Shown piece by piece: positions 7,520 to 16,366 of a DNA stretch of 22,530 bases. Source of the stretch: a virus. The translations under genes and the position numbers were made by a program. The notes beneath the pieces were generated by a model. That model was not told the origin of the DNA, did not search any database, and worked only from the letters and a program-made list of their open reading frames with translations. The DNA is taken from positions 1 through 22,530 of the IMG/VR virus record IMGVR_UViG_3300026182_000010; one strand, written 5' to 3'. Position 1 is the first letter of the stretch, and every line of letters starts with the position of its first letter.

Positions 7520-10500
7520 TTATATAATCCAAATCTGTACATGAGGTGCCTGGAATAGATTTACTTGAACGAATGCACGTCCAGACAAACTAATGGTTCC
7601 TGATGTGACATATGGAGCTGGACTATATGCCTCGTCTCCATTATTAAATCCAAATAATCTTCCAGAACCATTATATGAATTAGTCGTAATAACGTAACTA
7701 ACACCAGCAACGTCAATCTTGACGAATGGTTGCTCTGCGAATGTGAGTAACGGATCTCCAGAAGTTCCTTGAATTGTAAATTCGCCAGGAATACCAAATT
7801 CTGTTGCGGTAGTCTTCTCTGATATACGCTCTCCGATAAAGGAGAAGAGCATATCTCTTTCTGTAGGATTGAAAGTGAGAGATTCTGCTGCGCCAGATAA
7901 CGTTGGGATAATACCAAATCCAACAAAGTCTCTTGCTCTGGTTGTATGAGCATTTCCACTGAGAGGAATTGTACCTTCACCAGTATGTGCGAATCTGACA
8001 AGAACTCCTGCTTCTCCAGTGGTGGGTAGGGTTCCTGTTCCAATTTCTCTAGCAACTCTCTTCTCAGTACCTTCTCCCGTAAAGGAGAATAGCATCTGTT
8101 TTTCATCTGGATTATAACTAACAGATTCTGCAGATCCACCAAGTTTTCTAAGTGAACCAGAACCAATCCAGTTAGATGTAATTCTACTAGAAGAATCTCC
8201 AACAACCTTGAATGTAATCTCTCTTTCTTCTGGATTGAATCCAACTGCTTCTGCAGATCCACCAATAGTATAAAGTGAACCAATACCAACAATACTGCGA
8301 TGAGTGGTGAAGAATGCCTTGCCACTAATCTTCGTCTGTACAAATGGTTGTTCTGCAAATGTAAGTAATGGTTCTCCAGATGTACCAGAGAATGTAAATG
8401 TTCCACCTTGACTGATTTCTCTGACAAGAATTCTTTCTGTACCTTCTCCGGTAAAGGAGAAGAGCATTTGCTTCTCGTCTGGATTGAAGGTAATAGATTC
8501 GGCACTACCTGCAAGAGCAAAGATATTACCAGATCCAATGTTGTTCGGAACAAACTTCTCTGTAACAACACCAGAAATTTGAGCAGAACCAGAACCTGTA
8601 TATGCACTGGTGAGATTTTCTTGACCTTCTCCAGTAATATCAACTTCAATCTGTTTGATTTCAGTCGCACTAAAGGATTCTGATGCTTCCCCGATAAAGG
8701 AGAAGAGCATTTGACGTTCATCTGGATTAAACGTTACAGATTCTGCAACACCATTGATGGCAAAGATATTACCCGATCCAATATTATTAGGAACATATCG
8801 GATGAATACATCACCAGAAATTATTAGATCAGCTTGTAGTTCTGGTGATGCAGTGAAGGATTCTGATATACCACCAATTCCGAATAGAGTACCAGTACTA
8901 AATTCAGCAATAGATGTAGTCTCTGCAATTCTCGTTCCTGTAAACGAGAAGAGCATTTGTCTCTCTTCTGGATTGACAGTAAGAGATTCTGCAGATCCAG
9001 AAAGTGTTGGGATACGACCAGTACCAACAATATCTGGAATCCAATGAGTCTTTGCTTCCTCTCTTCGTATTGTAATTCCACCTTTGGATACCCAACATGG
9101 TTGCCAATCATAAGTATCCCAATCACTGAGTATTCCTCTAGTAATTTTGATTGGTTTTTCAATACCAACATATACTTCGGTATGCTTCTCGCTTGTAATC
9201 CCTCCAGTAAAGGAGAATAGAAGTTGCTTCTCTTCTGGATTGACAGTGAAGGATTCTGCAGTTCCGGTAAATTTCCTGAGAGTACCAGAACCATGATGAT
9301 TTGGTATATACCGAGTATCAGCAATTCCGGTAAGAGGAATATATCCTTCTCCTGGATAGTTTGGTATAAAGAATACACTCGTAGTGAATCCATAGTTATT
9401 GAAACTAATATACCCAGATCCAATATGTGGAGCAGGCGAATAAGATTCTCCTGTTATACCAGATACTCTAAAGAGTCCATACTGTTCTGGTAATGTGAGA
9501 GTAAACGATTCTGCAGTTCCAGTAAACTTCCTGAGAGTACCAGATCCATTGAAATTTGGAGTGTACTTATTGGTGGATTCACCAGATACAACGAATACAC
9601 CAGAACCAACATAATCTGCAGATACTCTCTCGGCAAGATTGTTGAATGTGAATAGATCACCAGATCCAATATATGGAGCAAGTGAATAAGATTCTCCTGT
9701 TATACCAGATACTCTAAAGAGTCCATACTGTTCTGGTAATGTGAGAGTAAACGATTCTACAGCACCAGTAAACTTCCTGAGAGTACCAGATCCATTGAAA
9801 TTTGGAGTGTAACTATTGGTGGATTCACCAGATACAAGAAGAGTTCCGCTGCCAACAAATGATTGCTGCCAATCAAATGTATCAAAGTCAGATAATGCTC
9901 CTCTACGGAACCTGAATAGATATGCAGGACATAGAACACCAGTTCTACCAAGTATGTGACCGTAGTCATGTAGACCATCTGGTGGTTCGGGTATTAGATC
10001 ATAATCGTAGAATTCTGTGGCGGATCCAATTGCATTAGTTTCAATTCTATATGTGTTGTCAATAGAAGCAGTAGTACCAGGCTCAACCTTAACAATACAA
10101 GCTTGTGTTGTTCCAGTAACATTTCCTTGTATGATTTCAATATTGAGGCATACACCTTGTAGGAATCCATAATCATAATCTGGAATATCTCTACAGATAC
10201 CACCATCATATGCATACGTTCTTGCTTCTTCTTTACTATTAAATCCGAATAGGCGTCCAGATCCATGATAAGCATGTAATCTAAGTAATTCACCACCACC
10301 AATTCCAAATAGATTTCCATCCCCTTCAGTAGAAATACATATTCCAGGATCTCCAGATGTTCCAACAAATGTGAAGATTGGTTGTTCGGTTGGAGGAATT
10401 GTGGATATGGACTCTGCTGTTCCTGTATATCCAAATAGAATTCCTTCTCCAATAATACCAATTCCAATTCCAATTTGAGACTCACTGCGGAATCCAAATA

Positions 10501-13500
10501 AACCATCACCAGGTTGTAATAGACTGAAGTTAGTCTTAGAATCACCACCAACTTTGATAGTTCCTGATCCAATATATGGAGCAAATGAATAAGATTCGTC
10601 TGTCTTACCAGATACTCTAAAGAGTCCGTGACCATAATAACTTGGAGCGAATGCAACATCACCAACTCCAAAGATGTCAATCTGACCGTAGATACATGCA
10701 GGCAATCCTTGTCTTGAAGTTCCAAGAATATGACCATGATCAACCAGAGGCGAAGCATTCTCTGCAACAAATCCATAATCCAGAGTGGAAGATGGAACTG
10801 TATATTGTGGAGTAATGGTGTAGGTAACACCAGGATCAACTGCTAACGAATTGAGTACCTTGGTGCATCCAGTTGTAGATGTGGTGTCTGTAGAAATAAC
10901 ACCGCCAACATCAACACAAGAAACTGCATTCGGATCAATAATGAATCCGTAATCTGGTTCTGTAAATGGTGCAATAGAGCTACAGTTATAACTGTAAACC
11001 TTGACTTCTTCAAGGTTGTTGAATCCAAAGAGTCCACCAGAACCAGCGTAATCATATACAGTTCTTTCAACTGCAGTTTGTAGAGTGAATAGAACACCAC
11101 TACCAATCCAGTTAAGATTGAATGCAAACGTTGCTTCTCCAGTAAAGGAGAATAGAAGATCTCTTTCGTCTGGGTTGAAGGTAACAGAATCTGCAGCGCC
11201 ACCAAGTTTTGGAATCGTTCCCGATCCATGCCATCCGAGAGTGAAATTGAAGTTTGCGAGAGTTCCATGGATTCTTGCAAGTTGCCCACCACCAGGATGA
11301 AGCAAGCTAAAGTTTGGAACACTTTCTCCATGTAAAGTTCCAATAGTTCCAAAGATTGGAATAGTAACATCAAGAGGAACAGTTGCTTCACCTGTAAGTT
11401 TGCTGATGTAACCCTCAGCAATATATGTGGGTTGCAACTTGGAAGTTACTGAACCACTAATCTCAATCTCACCGTAGATGCAACCAGGCAATCCTTGACG
11501 TGGAGTATCAAGAATATCTCCAAAGTCTGCGAGAGGAGATGCAGGAAGTGGTACTAATCCATAATCTAAGATATTGGATGCAATAGTATTCTGAGGTCTT
11601 ACAGAATAAGTAACACCCGGATCAATTGTTAATGTATTAAGTACTTTGATACATCCAGACGTTGTTGTTTCGCTCGTAGAAATAACACCGTCAACATCAA
11701 CACATGCAATTGCCCCTGTGTTGATAATAAATCCATAGTCGTTTTCTGGGAAAGGAACGATAGAACTGCAGTTGTAATCGTATACTTTCTTCTCTTCCAG
11801 ATTGTTGAATCCAAAGATTCTTCCAGATCCAACATAGTCATATACAGTTTTCTCAACTGCAGTTTGTAGAGTGAATAGAACACCACTACCAATCCAGTTA
11901 AGATTGTAAGTAAACGTTGCTTCTCCAGTAAAGGAGAATAGAAGATCTCTTTCGTCTGGGTTGAAGGTAACAGAATCTGCAGCGCCACTAAGAGTTGGAA
12001 TAAATCCATCACCAAATATACCAACACTGATTCCAATCTGAGATTCACTATGGAATCCAAATAAACCATCACCGGGTTGTAGTAGACTAAAGTTGGTAAT
12101 AGAATCGCCACCAAATTTCCTGATGGTTCCGGAACCAAATACAGTAACATCAAGAGGAACTCTAGCTTCACCAGTAAGTTTACTGATGTATCCTCTGGAT
12201 ATCCAGTTGGGTGCAAAATTACTAACAGATTCACCTGTAATATCAATGTGACCATAGATACACCCTGGTAGTCCTAGACGTGGAGTACCAAGAATATCTC
12301 CAAAGTCTGCAATAGGAGCTGCGTTCTCTGAAGTTAATCCATAATCTAAGATATTGGATGCTATAGTATTCTGAGGTCTTACAGAATAAGTAACACCCTG
12401 ATCAACTGTTAACGAATTGAGTACTTTGATACATCCAGACGTTGTTGTTTCATTTGTAGAAATAACACCATCAACATCAATACATGTAATTGCTCCCGTA
12501 TTGATAATAAATCCATAGTCGCTCTCTGGGAAAGCAACGATAGAACTGCAGTTGTAATCATATACTTTCTTCTCTTCAAGATTATTAAATCCGAAGATTC
12601 TTCCAGATCCAATATAGTCATATACAGTTCTTTCAACTGCAGTTTGTAGAGTGAATAGAACACCACTACCAATCCAGTTGGGATTGAATGCAATCTCTGC
12701 TTCTCCAGTAAGGGAGAACAGAAGATCTTTTTCGTCTGGGTTGAAGGTAACGGAATCTGCAACGCCACTAAGAGTTGGAATAAATCCATCACCAAATATA
12801 CCAACACTGATTCCAATCTGAGATTCACTATGGAATCCGAATAGACCATCGCCAGGTTGAAGTAGACTGAAGTTGGTAATAGAATCGCCACCAAGTGCCT
12901 TGATGATTCCTGAACCAAATACAGATACATCCAGAGGAACACTGGCTTCACCAGTAAGTTTACTGATGTATCCTCTACTTGTCCAAGTTGGTAAGAACTT
13001 ATCTGCCGCACCATTATGTGGATCAAACGTAAATAATCCAAACGGAATGAGATTACTTGTCGTTAATATTTCACCAAAGTCTACCTGTGGTGCAGCAGGT
13101 TCTGATATCAGACCATAATCAATAGAGCTAGTTGGTTGATGGGATCCCAAACTAACTTGATACGTTGCATTAAGATCAACAGTAGCAGTTGTTCCTGGTG
13201 CTACATTAATTGCACATTCTGTAGATTGACCACTAATAATACCAGATAGAATTTCACTACTAGCAGGATCACATATACTAAGATATCCATGATCATATTT
13301 TTCAAAGTAAACAATAGCATCGTTTACATATGAGTTTGTATGCTTCTCATCAGAGAGTTCTAAAAGTTCTGGTTTTCTGCTAACCAGTTTAAATCCACCA
13401 GATCCAGCGAACGCATTTGTAGCGCGTTGCTGTCCGCCAGAGAAGGTGAATAGATTTCCAAATCCTGTTTCATGTACAAGAGTAATATCTCTTGCAGCAC

Positions 13501-14092
13501 CTGTAACCTTGCTGATATATCCGCTACTAGTCCATATTGATACGAATGCATCATCTGTACTTGCAATCGTAAATAGAGTACCAGAACCAAATACGCCAAC
13601 ACCAATACCGATGGGCGATTGTCCGAGTACAGAGGTACTTCCAACACCATCGTGCTTCGGAGAAAATACCTCTGTGATTGTACCACTAAGACTAAGATTA
13701 AGACCTTTGACTTTTCCGTCAACGATATAACCGTATACTGCTGGCGCAGTCTGTTTACCAAAGGTAAACGCAATTCCTCTACCTTCGTAAGTATTAGTCG
13801 CTTTCCACGAAGCGGCATTAAGAGTTTTAAAGAATCCAAAGGATTCTAGATTGCCACCATGAACGACACGTCCATATTCAACCTGTGTTGCATTAAGGTC
13901 TGCAACTTGACCATTATTTATTGTTGTTGTTGGTGCGAGGGACAATCCCCCAAAATCAATTGTTTCAAATACATCAAGAAGACTTGGATTGTAAGAATAA
14001 CAATGCCTATTTAAGCTGCCCAAAGATAAGCTGGTAATATTGAAAATACCAACTGAAGAATCTATTCCCGATATGAATGAGAATACGGACAT
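7520..14092 (-). CDS. Giant repetitive virion / tail-fibre protein, 2190 aa
   Basis: This is the largest gene in the window. It has no recognisable enzymatic domain, signal peptide or membrane segment and is made almost wholly of short beta-strand units ending in SGE, TGE, GSG or FGF. Residues 72-1363 are organised on a period of about 253-262 residues marked by DYG-type motifs at 72, 325, 583, 843, 1105 and 1363. Each unit also holds conserved Cys in contexts such as NCSSI, CIDVDG and LPGCIYG. From about 1397 to 2100 a period of 81-82 residues dominates, with NPDEKQMLFSFTGE as its hallmark. The ATG at 14092 is the only reasonable start: an in-frame TAG lies one codon upstream and no good Shine-Dalgarno is seen. 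A terminator-like hairpin lies just before it. Similar glycine-rich repeat proteins exist in cyanophage structural regions. A long fibre or adhesin is the likely role. Confidence 0.88.
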   Translation of the reverse strand: MSVFSFISGIDSSVGIFNITSLSLGSLNRHCYSYNPSLLDVFETIDFGGLSLAPTTTINNGQVADLNATQVEYGRVVHGGNLESFGFFKTLNAASWKATNTYEGRGIAFTFGKQTAPAVYGYIVDGKVKGLNLSLSGTITEVFSPKHDGVGSTSVLGQSPIGIGVGVFGSGTLFTIASTDDAFVSIWTSSGYISKVTGAARDITLVHETGFGNLFTFSGGQQRATNAFAGSGGFKLVSRKPELLELSDEKHTNSYVNDAIVYFEKYDHGYLSICDPASSEILSGIISGQSTECAINVAPGTTATVDLNATYQVSLGSHQPTSSIDYGLISEPAAPQVDFGEILTTSNLIPFGLFTFDPHNGAADKFLPTWTSRGYISKLTGEASVPLDVSVFGSGIIKALGGDSITNFSLLQPGDGLFGFHSESQIGISVGIFGDGFIPTLSGVADSVTFNPDEKDLLFSLTGEAEIAFNPNWIGSGVLFTLQTAVERTVYDYIGSGRIFGFNNLEEKKVYDYNCSSIVAFPESDYGFIINTGAITCIDVDGVISTNETTTSGCIKVLNSLTVDQGVTYSVRPQNTIASNILDYGLTSENAAPIADFGDILGTPRLGLPGCIYGHIDITGESVSNFAPNWISRGYISKLTGEARVPLDVTVFGSGTIRKFGGDSITNFSLLQPGDGLFGFHSESQIGISVGIFGDGFIPTLSGAADSVTFNPDERDLLFSFTGEATFTYNLNWIGSGVLFTLQTAVEKTVYDYVGSGRIFGFNNLEEKKVYDYNCSSIVPFPENDYGFIINTGAIACVDVDGVISTSETTTSGCIKVLNTLTIDPGVTYSVRPQNTIASNILDYGLVPLPASPLADFGDILDTPRQGLPGCIYGEIEISGSVTSKLQPTYIAEGYISKLTGEATVPLDVTIPIFGTIGTLHGESVPNFSLLHPGGGQLARIHGTLANFNFTLGWHGSGTIPKLGGAADSVTFNPDERDLLFSFTGEATFAFNLNWIGSGVLFTLQTAVERTVYDYAGSGGLFGFNNLEEVKVYSYNCSSIAPFTEPDYGFIIDPNAVSCVDVGGVISTDTTSTTGCTKVLNSLAVDPGVTYTITPQYTVPSSTLDYGFVAENASPLVDHGHILGTSRQGLPACIYGQIDIFGVGDVAFAPSYYGHGLFRVSGKTDESYSFAPYIGSGTIKVGGDSKTNFSLLQPGDGLFGFRSESQIGIGIGIIGEGILFGYTGTAESISTIPPTEQPIFTFVGTSGDPGICISTEGDGNLFGIGGGELLRLHAYHGSGRLFGFNSKEEARTYAYDGGICRDIPDYDYGFLQGVCLNIEIIQGNVTGTTQACIVKVEPGTTASIDNTYRIETNAIGSATEFYDYDLIPEPPDGLHDYGHILGRTGVLCPAYLFRFRRGALSDFDTFDWQQSFVGSGTLLVSGESTNSYTPNFNGSGTLRKFTGAVESFTLTLPEQYGLFRVSGITGESYSLAPYIGSGDLFTFNNLAERVSADYVGSGVFVVSGESTNKYTPNFNGSGTLRKFTGTAESFTLTLPEQYGLFRVSGITGESYSPAPHIGSGYISFNNYGFTTSVFFIPNYPGEGYIPLTGIADTRYIPNHHGSGTLRKFTGTAESFTVNPEEKQLLFSFTGGITSEKHTEVYVGIEKPIKITRGILSDWDTYDWQPCWVSKGGITIRREEAKTHWIPDIVGTGRIPTLSGSAESLTVNPEERQMLFSFTGTRIAETTSIAEFSTGTLFGIGGISESFTASPELQADLIISGDVFIRYVPNNIGSGNIFAINGVAESVTFNPDERQMLFSFIGEASESFSATEIKQIEVDITGEGQENLTSAYTGSGSAQISGVVTEKFVPNNIGSGNIFALAGSAESITFNPDEKQMLFSFTGEGTERILVREISQGGTFTFSGTSGEPLLTFAEQPFVQTKISGKAFFTTHRSIVGIGSLYTIGGSAEAVGFNPEEREITFKVVGDSSSRITSNWIGSGSLRKLGGSAESVSYNPDEKQMLFSFTGEGTEKRVAREIGTGTLPTTGEAGVLVRFAHTGEGTIPLSGNAHTTRARDFVGFGIIPTLSGAAESLTFNPTERDMLFSFIGERISEKTTATEFGIPGEFTIQGTSGDPLLTFAEQPFVKIDVAGVSYVITTNSYNGSGRLFGFNNGDEAYSPAPYVTSGTISLSGRAFVQVNLFQAPHVQIWII
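7840..9240 (-). repeat. 81-82-residue repeat array in the C-terminal part of the giant protein
   Basis: The segment coding MLFSFTGE or a close variant recurs with its Met/Leu codon at 7852, 8095, 8467, 8710, 8956 and 9223. The spacings are 243, 372, 243, 246 and 267 bases. The 372 step contains a diverged copy (EREITFKVVGDSS). Each unit has GSG, then a short strand, SGxAES, NPxE, MLFSF and TGE. Confidence 0.85.
9414..9836 (-). repeat. Near-identical 177-bp direct repeat, copies 246 bp apart
   Basis: Copies at 9414-9590 and 9660-9836 differ at about eight positions by eye and lie in the same reading frame of the giant gene, 82 codons apart. They encode IGSG, then FSLLQ-like strands around GLFRVSGITGESYS and NFNGSGTLRKFTG. 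The strong DNA identity points to recent duplication or gene conversion. Confidence 0.9.
10007..13879 (-). repeat. Tandem super-repeats of about 260 codons in the giant gene
   Basis: The DY codons of the marker motif fall at 13879 (degenerate EYG), 13120, 12346, 11566, 10780 and 10006. The periods are 759, 774, 780, 786 and 774 bases. Units starting at 13120, 12346 and 11566 are the most alike and share blocks of over 50 identical bases, for example 12001-12060 against 12781-12840 with one mismatch. All differences in length are multiples of three, so the frame is kept. Confidence 0.9.
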
Positions 14093-14106
14093 AAACTACG
14101 AAGCAC

Positions 14107-14139
14107 AAAAAAGGGGGATTGCAATGCAACCCCCAAAAA
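14107..14139 (-). terminator. Intrinsic-terminator-like hairpin before the giant gene
   Basis: Read on the minus strand, GGGGGTTGC and GCAATCCCCC form a 9-bp stem with one bulged T and a three-base loop, followed by six T. Five T precede the stem, so it could also act on the other strand. It lies after the stop of the 470-aa gene and ends only 14 bases before the ATG of the giant gene. Confidence 0.85.
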
Positions 14140-14175
14140 CAAGATAATTAAAAACTGGGTCTTTAATATATAGGG

Positions 14176-15588
14176 TCAGTCTAGACTTACGTTTAGAGTT
14201 ACTTTAATCTGGTCACCGTCGTTTTGAATCGCGTATGGACCGTTTGTGAATCTTTCAGCAAAGAAGATACTTGAGAACAAAGTCGCATCACCTGTTCCCT
14301 GCAAAGCAGGAGTTGTAGTGAATGTAGAATCTGTAGGAGTCTCAAATACAGTATAGTGTGCCGCAGGAACACTACTAGTTGTGCCTTGTGCGATGTAAAT
14401 AACATCACCAGGATTTAAATTATGATCAACAGCAGAACCACCAGGATCTGATGTTACAACAGAGAAATCAAACAGAACAGAATCGTTAGTGTTTGATACC
14501 TGAATGTTGTCAATTAGGTTATTACTCAGATAAACGCGAGGACCGATTTCACCAGTCTTAGTTTTATAATCAATACCGATAATAGTTGTGCCTGCAGTAA
14601 TACCATTAGGAGTTGCTGTTTGAGAAACTACTTGTCCAACAGTTAGATTCTCAGCAACATTAACTTTGAAAGTAGCAGTACCAGAAGCAGCACCTGTAAG
14701 TGCCTTATCTAGATAAATTACAGTACCAGAAATACCAATAACACGTGTTTCTGTAGCAATACCAGTACCAGTAACTACTTGACCAGCAGCAATGTTGGTT
14801 GCAGAGTCAACACTAATTTCATAAGTACCTGAAGTACCAGAGTTAATAGTTGGTGTTATGTCAACATCAAGAAGATTGATGAAATCGTTACCAATAGTAC
14901 CCCTACAACCAGTCTTAGTGATTTGTCCACCAGTAGCAACAGATCCACCATCAACAACACCCTGAAGTGTGACAGGCATATTGTTTGCACGTGCTAGGTA
15001 GTAACCATAAACGTTACCAGCAGCAGCGTCAAATGTGAAAACTTGCTCTGGATACGAAGCAGTTGTACGACCCCTACCAAAAGAAACAGCAGTTGTGCTC
15101 AATCCTGCAGATAATTGCTGACTCAATTCAAGATCTGTTCCTTGAATGTCAACAACATAAGTGTTTGTAGGAATGCCAGCACCCTCAGCATAGTCACCTT
15201 GCTTAATGTCTGCTGCCGAATCAACTGTAATAGCATACGTTCCAGATGTTCCTGTTGCAGTAGTCGTATGGACCGCAGATACAGTAGTATTAATATCCCA
15301 ACGATTTCCGTTTAGAAGAATACCATACTGTTCTTCAAAATCTTGATTCTCCTCAGTTCTATTATTCTCAACCTCTGGATACCCTGTTACGGGAGCAGTG
15401 CCATATCCTGTAGCATTACTAGCATCATAGGGTTCAAAATAATTAGCTGCCGATGGAACATCCGCCTCAGCAGGAGTGGTGTTACTCGTAAATAGTTTTA
15501 GGACTAAATTCCTTGGGATTTTATGAGTCGCGTTCAGAAGCGTCCGTAGCGAATCAATTTCACCCTGGTCTGTGACTAGAAGTGCCAT
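14176..15588 (-). CDS. Virion structural protein with inserted beta modules, 470 aa
   Basis: The N-terminus (MALLVTDQGEIDSLRTLL, then LVLKLFTSNTTPAE and FEPYDASNATGYG) and the C-terminus (SSIFFAERFTNGPYAIQNDG, DQIKVTLNVSL) form the two ends of a compact phage virion domain. I recognise it from many marine phages, where it is usually much shorter. Between them lie inserted modules. Two are clearly related: about 108-173 (GTSGTYAITVDSAAD) and about 246-309 (GTSGTYEISVDSATN). A third, looser one follows at about 310-375. They resemble Ig-like or beta decorations. The ATG has GGAG nine bases upstream and TATAAATA 38 bases upstream. The gene ends in TGA before an 83-base spacer that carries a terminator-like hairpin, so it may form its own transcript. 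A baseplate or fibre-network role is likely. The gene is certain and the function general. Confidence 0.87.
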   Translation of the reverse strand: MALLVTDQGEIDSLRTLLNATHKIPRNLVLKLFTSNTTPAEADVPSAANYFEPYDASNATGYGTAPVTGYPEVENNRTEENQDFEEQYGILLNGNRWDINTTVSAVHTTTATGTSGTYAITVDSAADIKQGDYAEGAGIPTNTYVVDIQGTDLELSQQLSAGLSTTAVSFGRGRTTASYPEQVFTFDAAAGNVYGYYLARANNMPVTLQGVVDGGSVATGGQITKTGCRGTIGNDFINLLDVDITPTINSGTSGTYEISVDSATNIAAGQVVTGTGIATETRVIGISGTVIYLDKALTGAASGTATFKVNVAENLTVGQVVSQTATPNGITAGTTIIGIDYKTKTGEIGPRVYLSNNLIDNIQVSNTNDSVLFDFSVVTSDPGGSAVDHNLNPGDVIYIAQGTTSSVPAAHYTVFETPTDSTFTTTPALQGTGDATLFSSIFFAERFTNGPYAIQNDGDQIKVTLNVSLD

Positions 15589-15626
15589 CTAAGTTTTCTC
15601 CAAAAATATCTTCCTTATGATAAAGT

Positions 15627-15634
15627 TATTTATA
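15627..15634 (-). promoter_or_regulatory. Putative T4-type late promoter (TATAAATA)
   Basis: TATAAATA on the minus strand lies in the 52-base gap before the 470-aa gene, 38 bases from its ATG. A second identical octamer occurs 52 bases further upstream, inside the previous coding region at 15679-15686. Confidence 0.7.
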
Positions 15635-15640
15635 CAATGG

Positions 15641-16366
15641 TTAGAGTGCCAGTTTCACCGAAACCAAACATCTCTGTATATTTATAGCGTAAATAACTTC
15701 AAACTGTAGAATATCGCCAGCATTTAAGGTTCTATTCCAAGACGAAAGTGTTGTATTAGTATTTGTTCTTGCTGTTGCTCCAGTACTTATGTTACCCAAT
15801 TCCGGTCTTTCTGTACCACAGATTGAAGAAAAATTCGGAAAATTTGCATAGTCAACTTTTCCGATATCAAGTTGAATTTGACTATCTTTGTCTGCAATAA
15901 TAGTCCAAGATTGAATTTCACCAGTAACATCAAGAGTCATTTCTCCTTTTATACCAGATGTCATTGGAGCAGAACCTGCATCCATAATAAAATTTATTGT
16001 TCTTGTCAAATCCGCAGTTGTGGAAAGACCTACAATATAAACAACATCAGAAGATGTTGGGGCAGAAACAAAAATTAAATTTGTTCCACTAACACTGTAA
16101 TCTATACCAGGAACTTGAATAAGTCCATTAACAGAAACAATTAACTGTTGATCATTAACTGGAGTATAAGGATCACCAGAAAGATCTATTAACGGAAATC
16201 CAGTAGTAGTTCCATCAAATACCCAACCACTAGTATTGAGTATTTCATTACCATATTGAAGATACTTACTCGGAATCTCGTAATTAACCCCAACATTATA
16301 TTTCTGTTGTGGTTGAGAAAGTACATTATAATTAGAGTTTTTAACCGAAATATTATATTTTGGCAT
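15641..16366 (-). CDS. Tail-fibre-like virion protein with C-terminal beta-sandwich-like module, 241 aa
   Basis: Residues about 68-115 contain NDQQLIVSVNGLIQVPGIDY, followed by SVSGTNLIFVSAPTSSDVVY. This is a segment widely found in cyanophage fibre proteins. Residues about 135-241 form a second recognisable module: SGIKGEMTLDVTGEIQSWTI, IADKDSQIQLDIGKVDY, LSSWNRTLNAGDILQFEV, ending in VSVKLAL. That module closes many phage fibre and virion proteins and probably folds as a beta sandwich. The N-terminal 60 residues are Asn/Tyr/Gln-rich and not recognised. The ATG overlaps the upstream stop as TAATG and has AGGAG seven bases before it, so it is translationally coupled to the BppU-N-like gene. 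It is a likely fibre or receptor-contact protein. Confidence 0.86.
   Translation of the reverse strand: MPKYNISVKNSNYNVLSQPQQKYNVGVNYEIPSKYLQYGNEILNTSGWVFDGTTTGFPLIDLSGDPYTPVNDQQLIVSVNGLIQVPGIDYSVSGTNLIFVSAPTSSDVVYIVGLSTTADLTRTINFIMDAGSAPMTSGIKGEMTLDVTGEIQSWTIIADKDSQIQLDIGKVDYANFPNFSSICGTERPELGNISTGATARTNTNTTLSSWNRTLNAGDILQFEVIYAINIQRCLVSVKLAL

Noticed and set aside
7561-8721. Long minus-strand open frame of 386 codons inside the giant gene, with similar ones at 9994-10839, 10843-11421, 11629-12255 and 12409-13041
   Set aside because: They are out-of-frame copies of the repeats. The products are Leu/Gln/Ser-rich nonsense that repeats only because the DNA repeats, and they lie wholly within the real gene.
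10007-13879. CRISPR array or non-coding satellite
   Set aside because: The repeats are hundreds of bases long, diverged, keep a single open frame and have no spacer structure.
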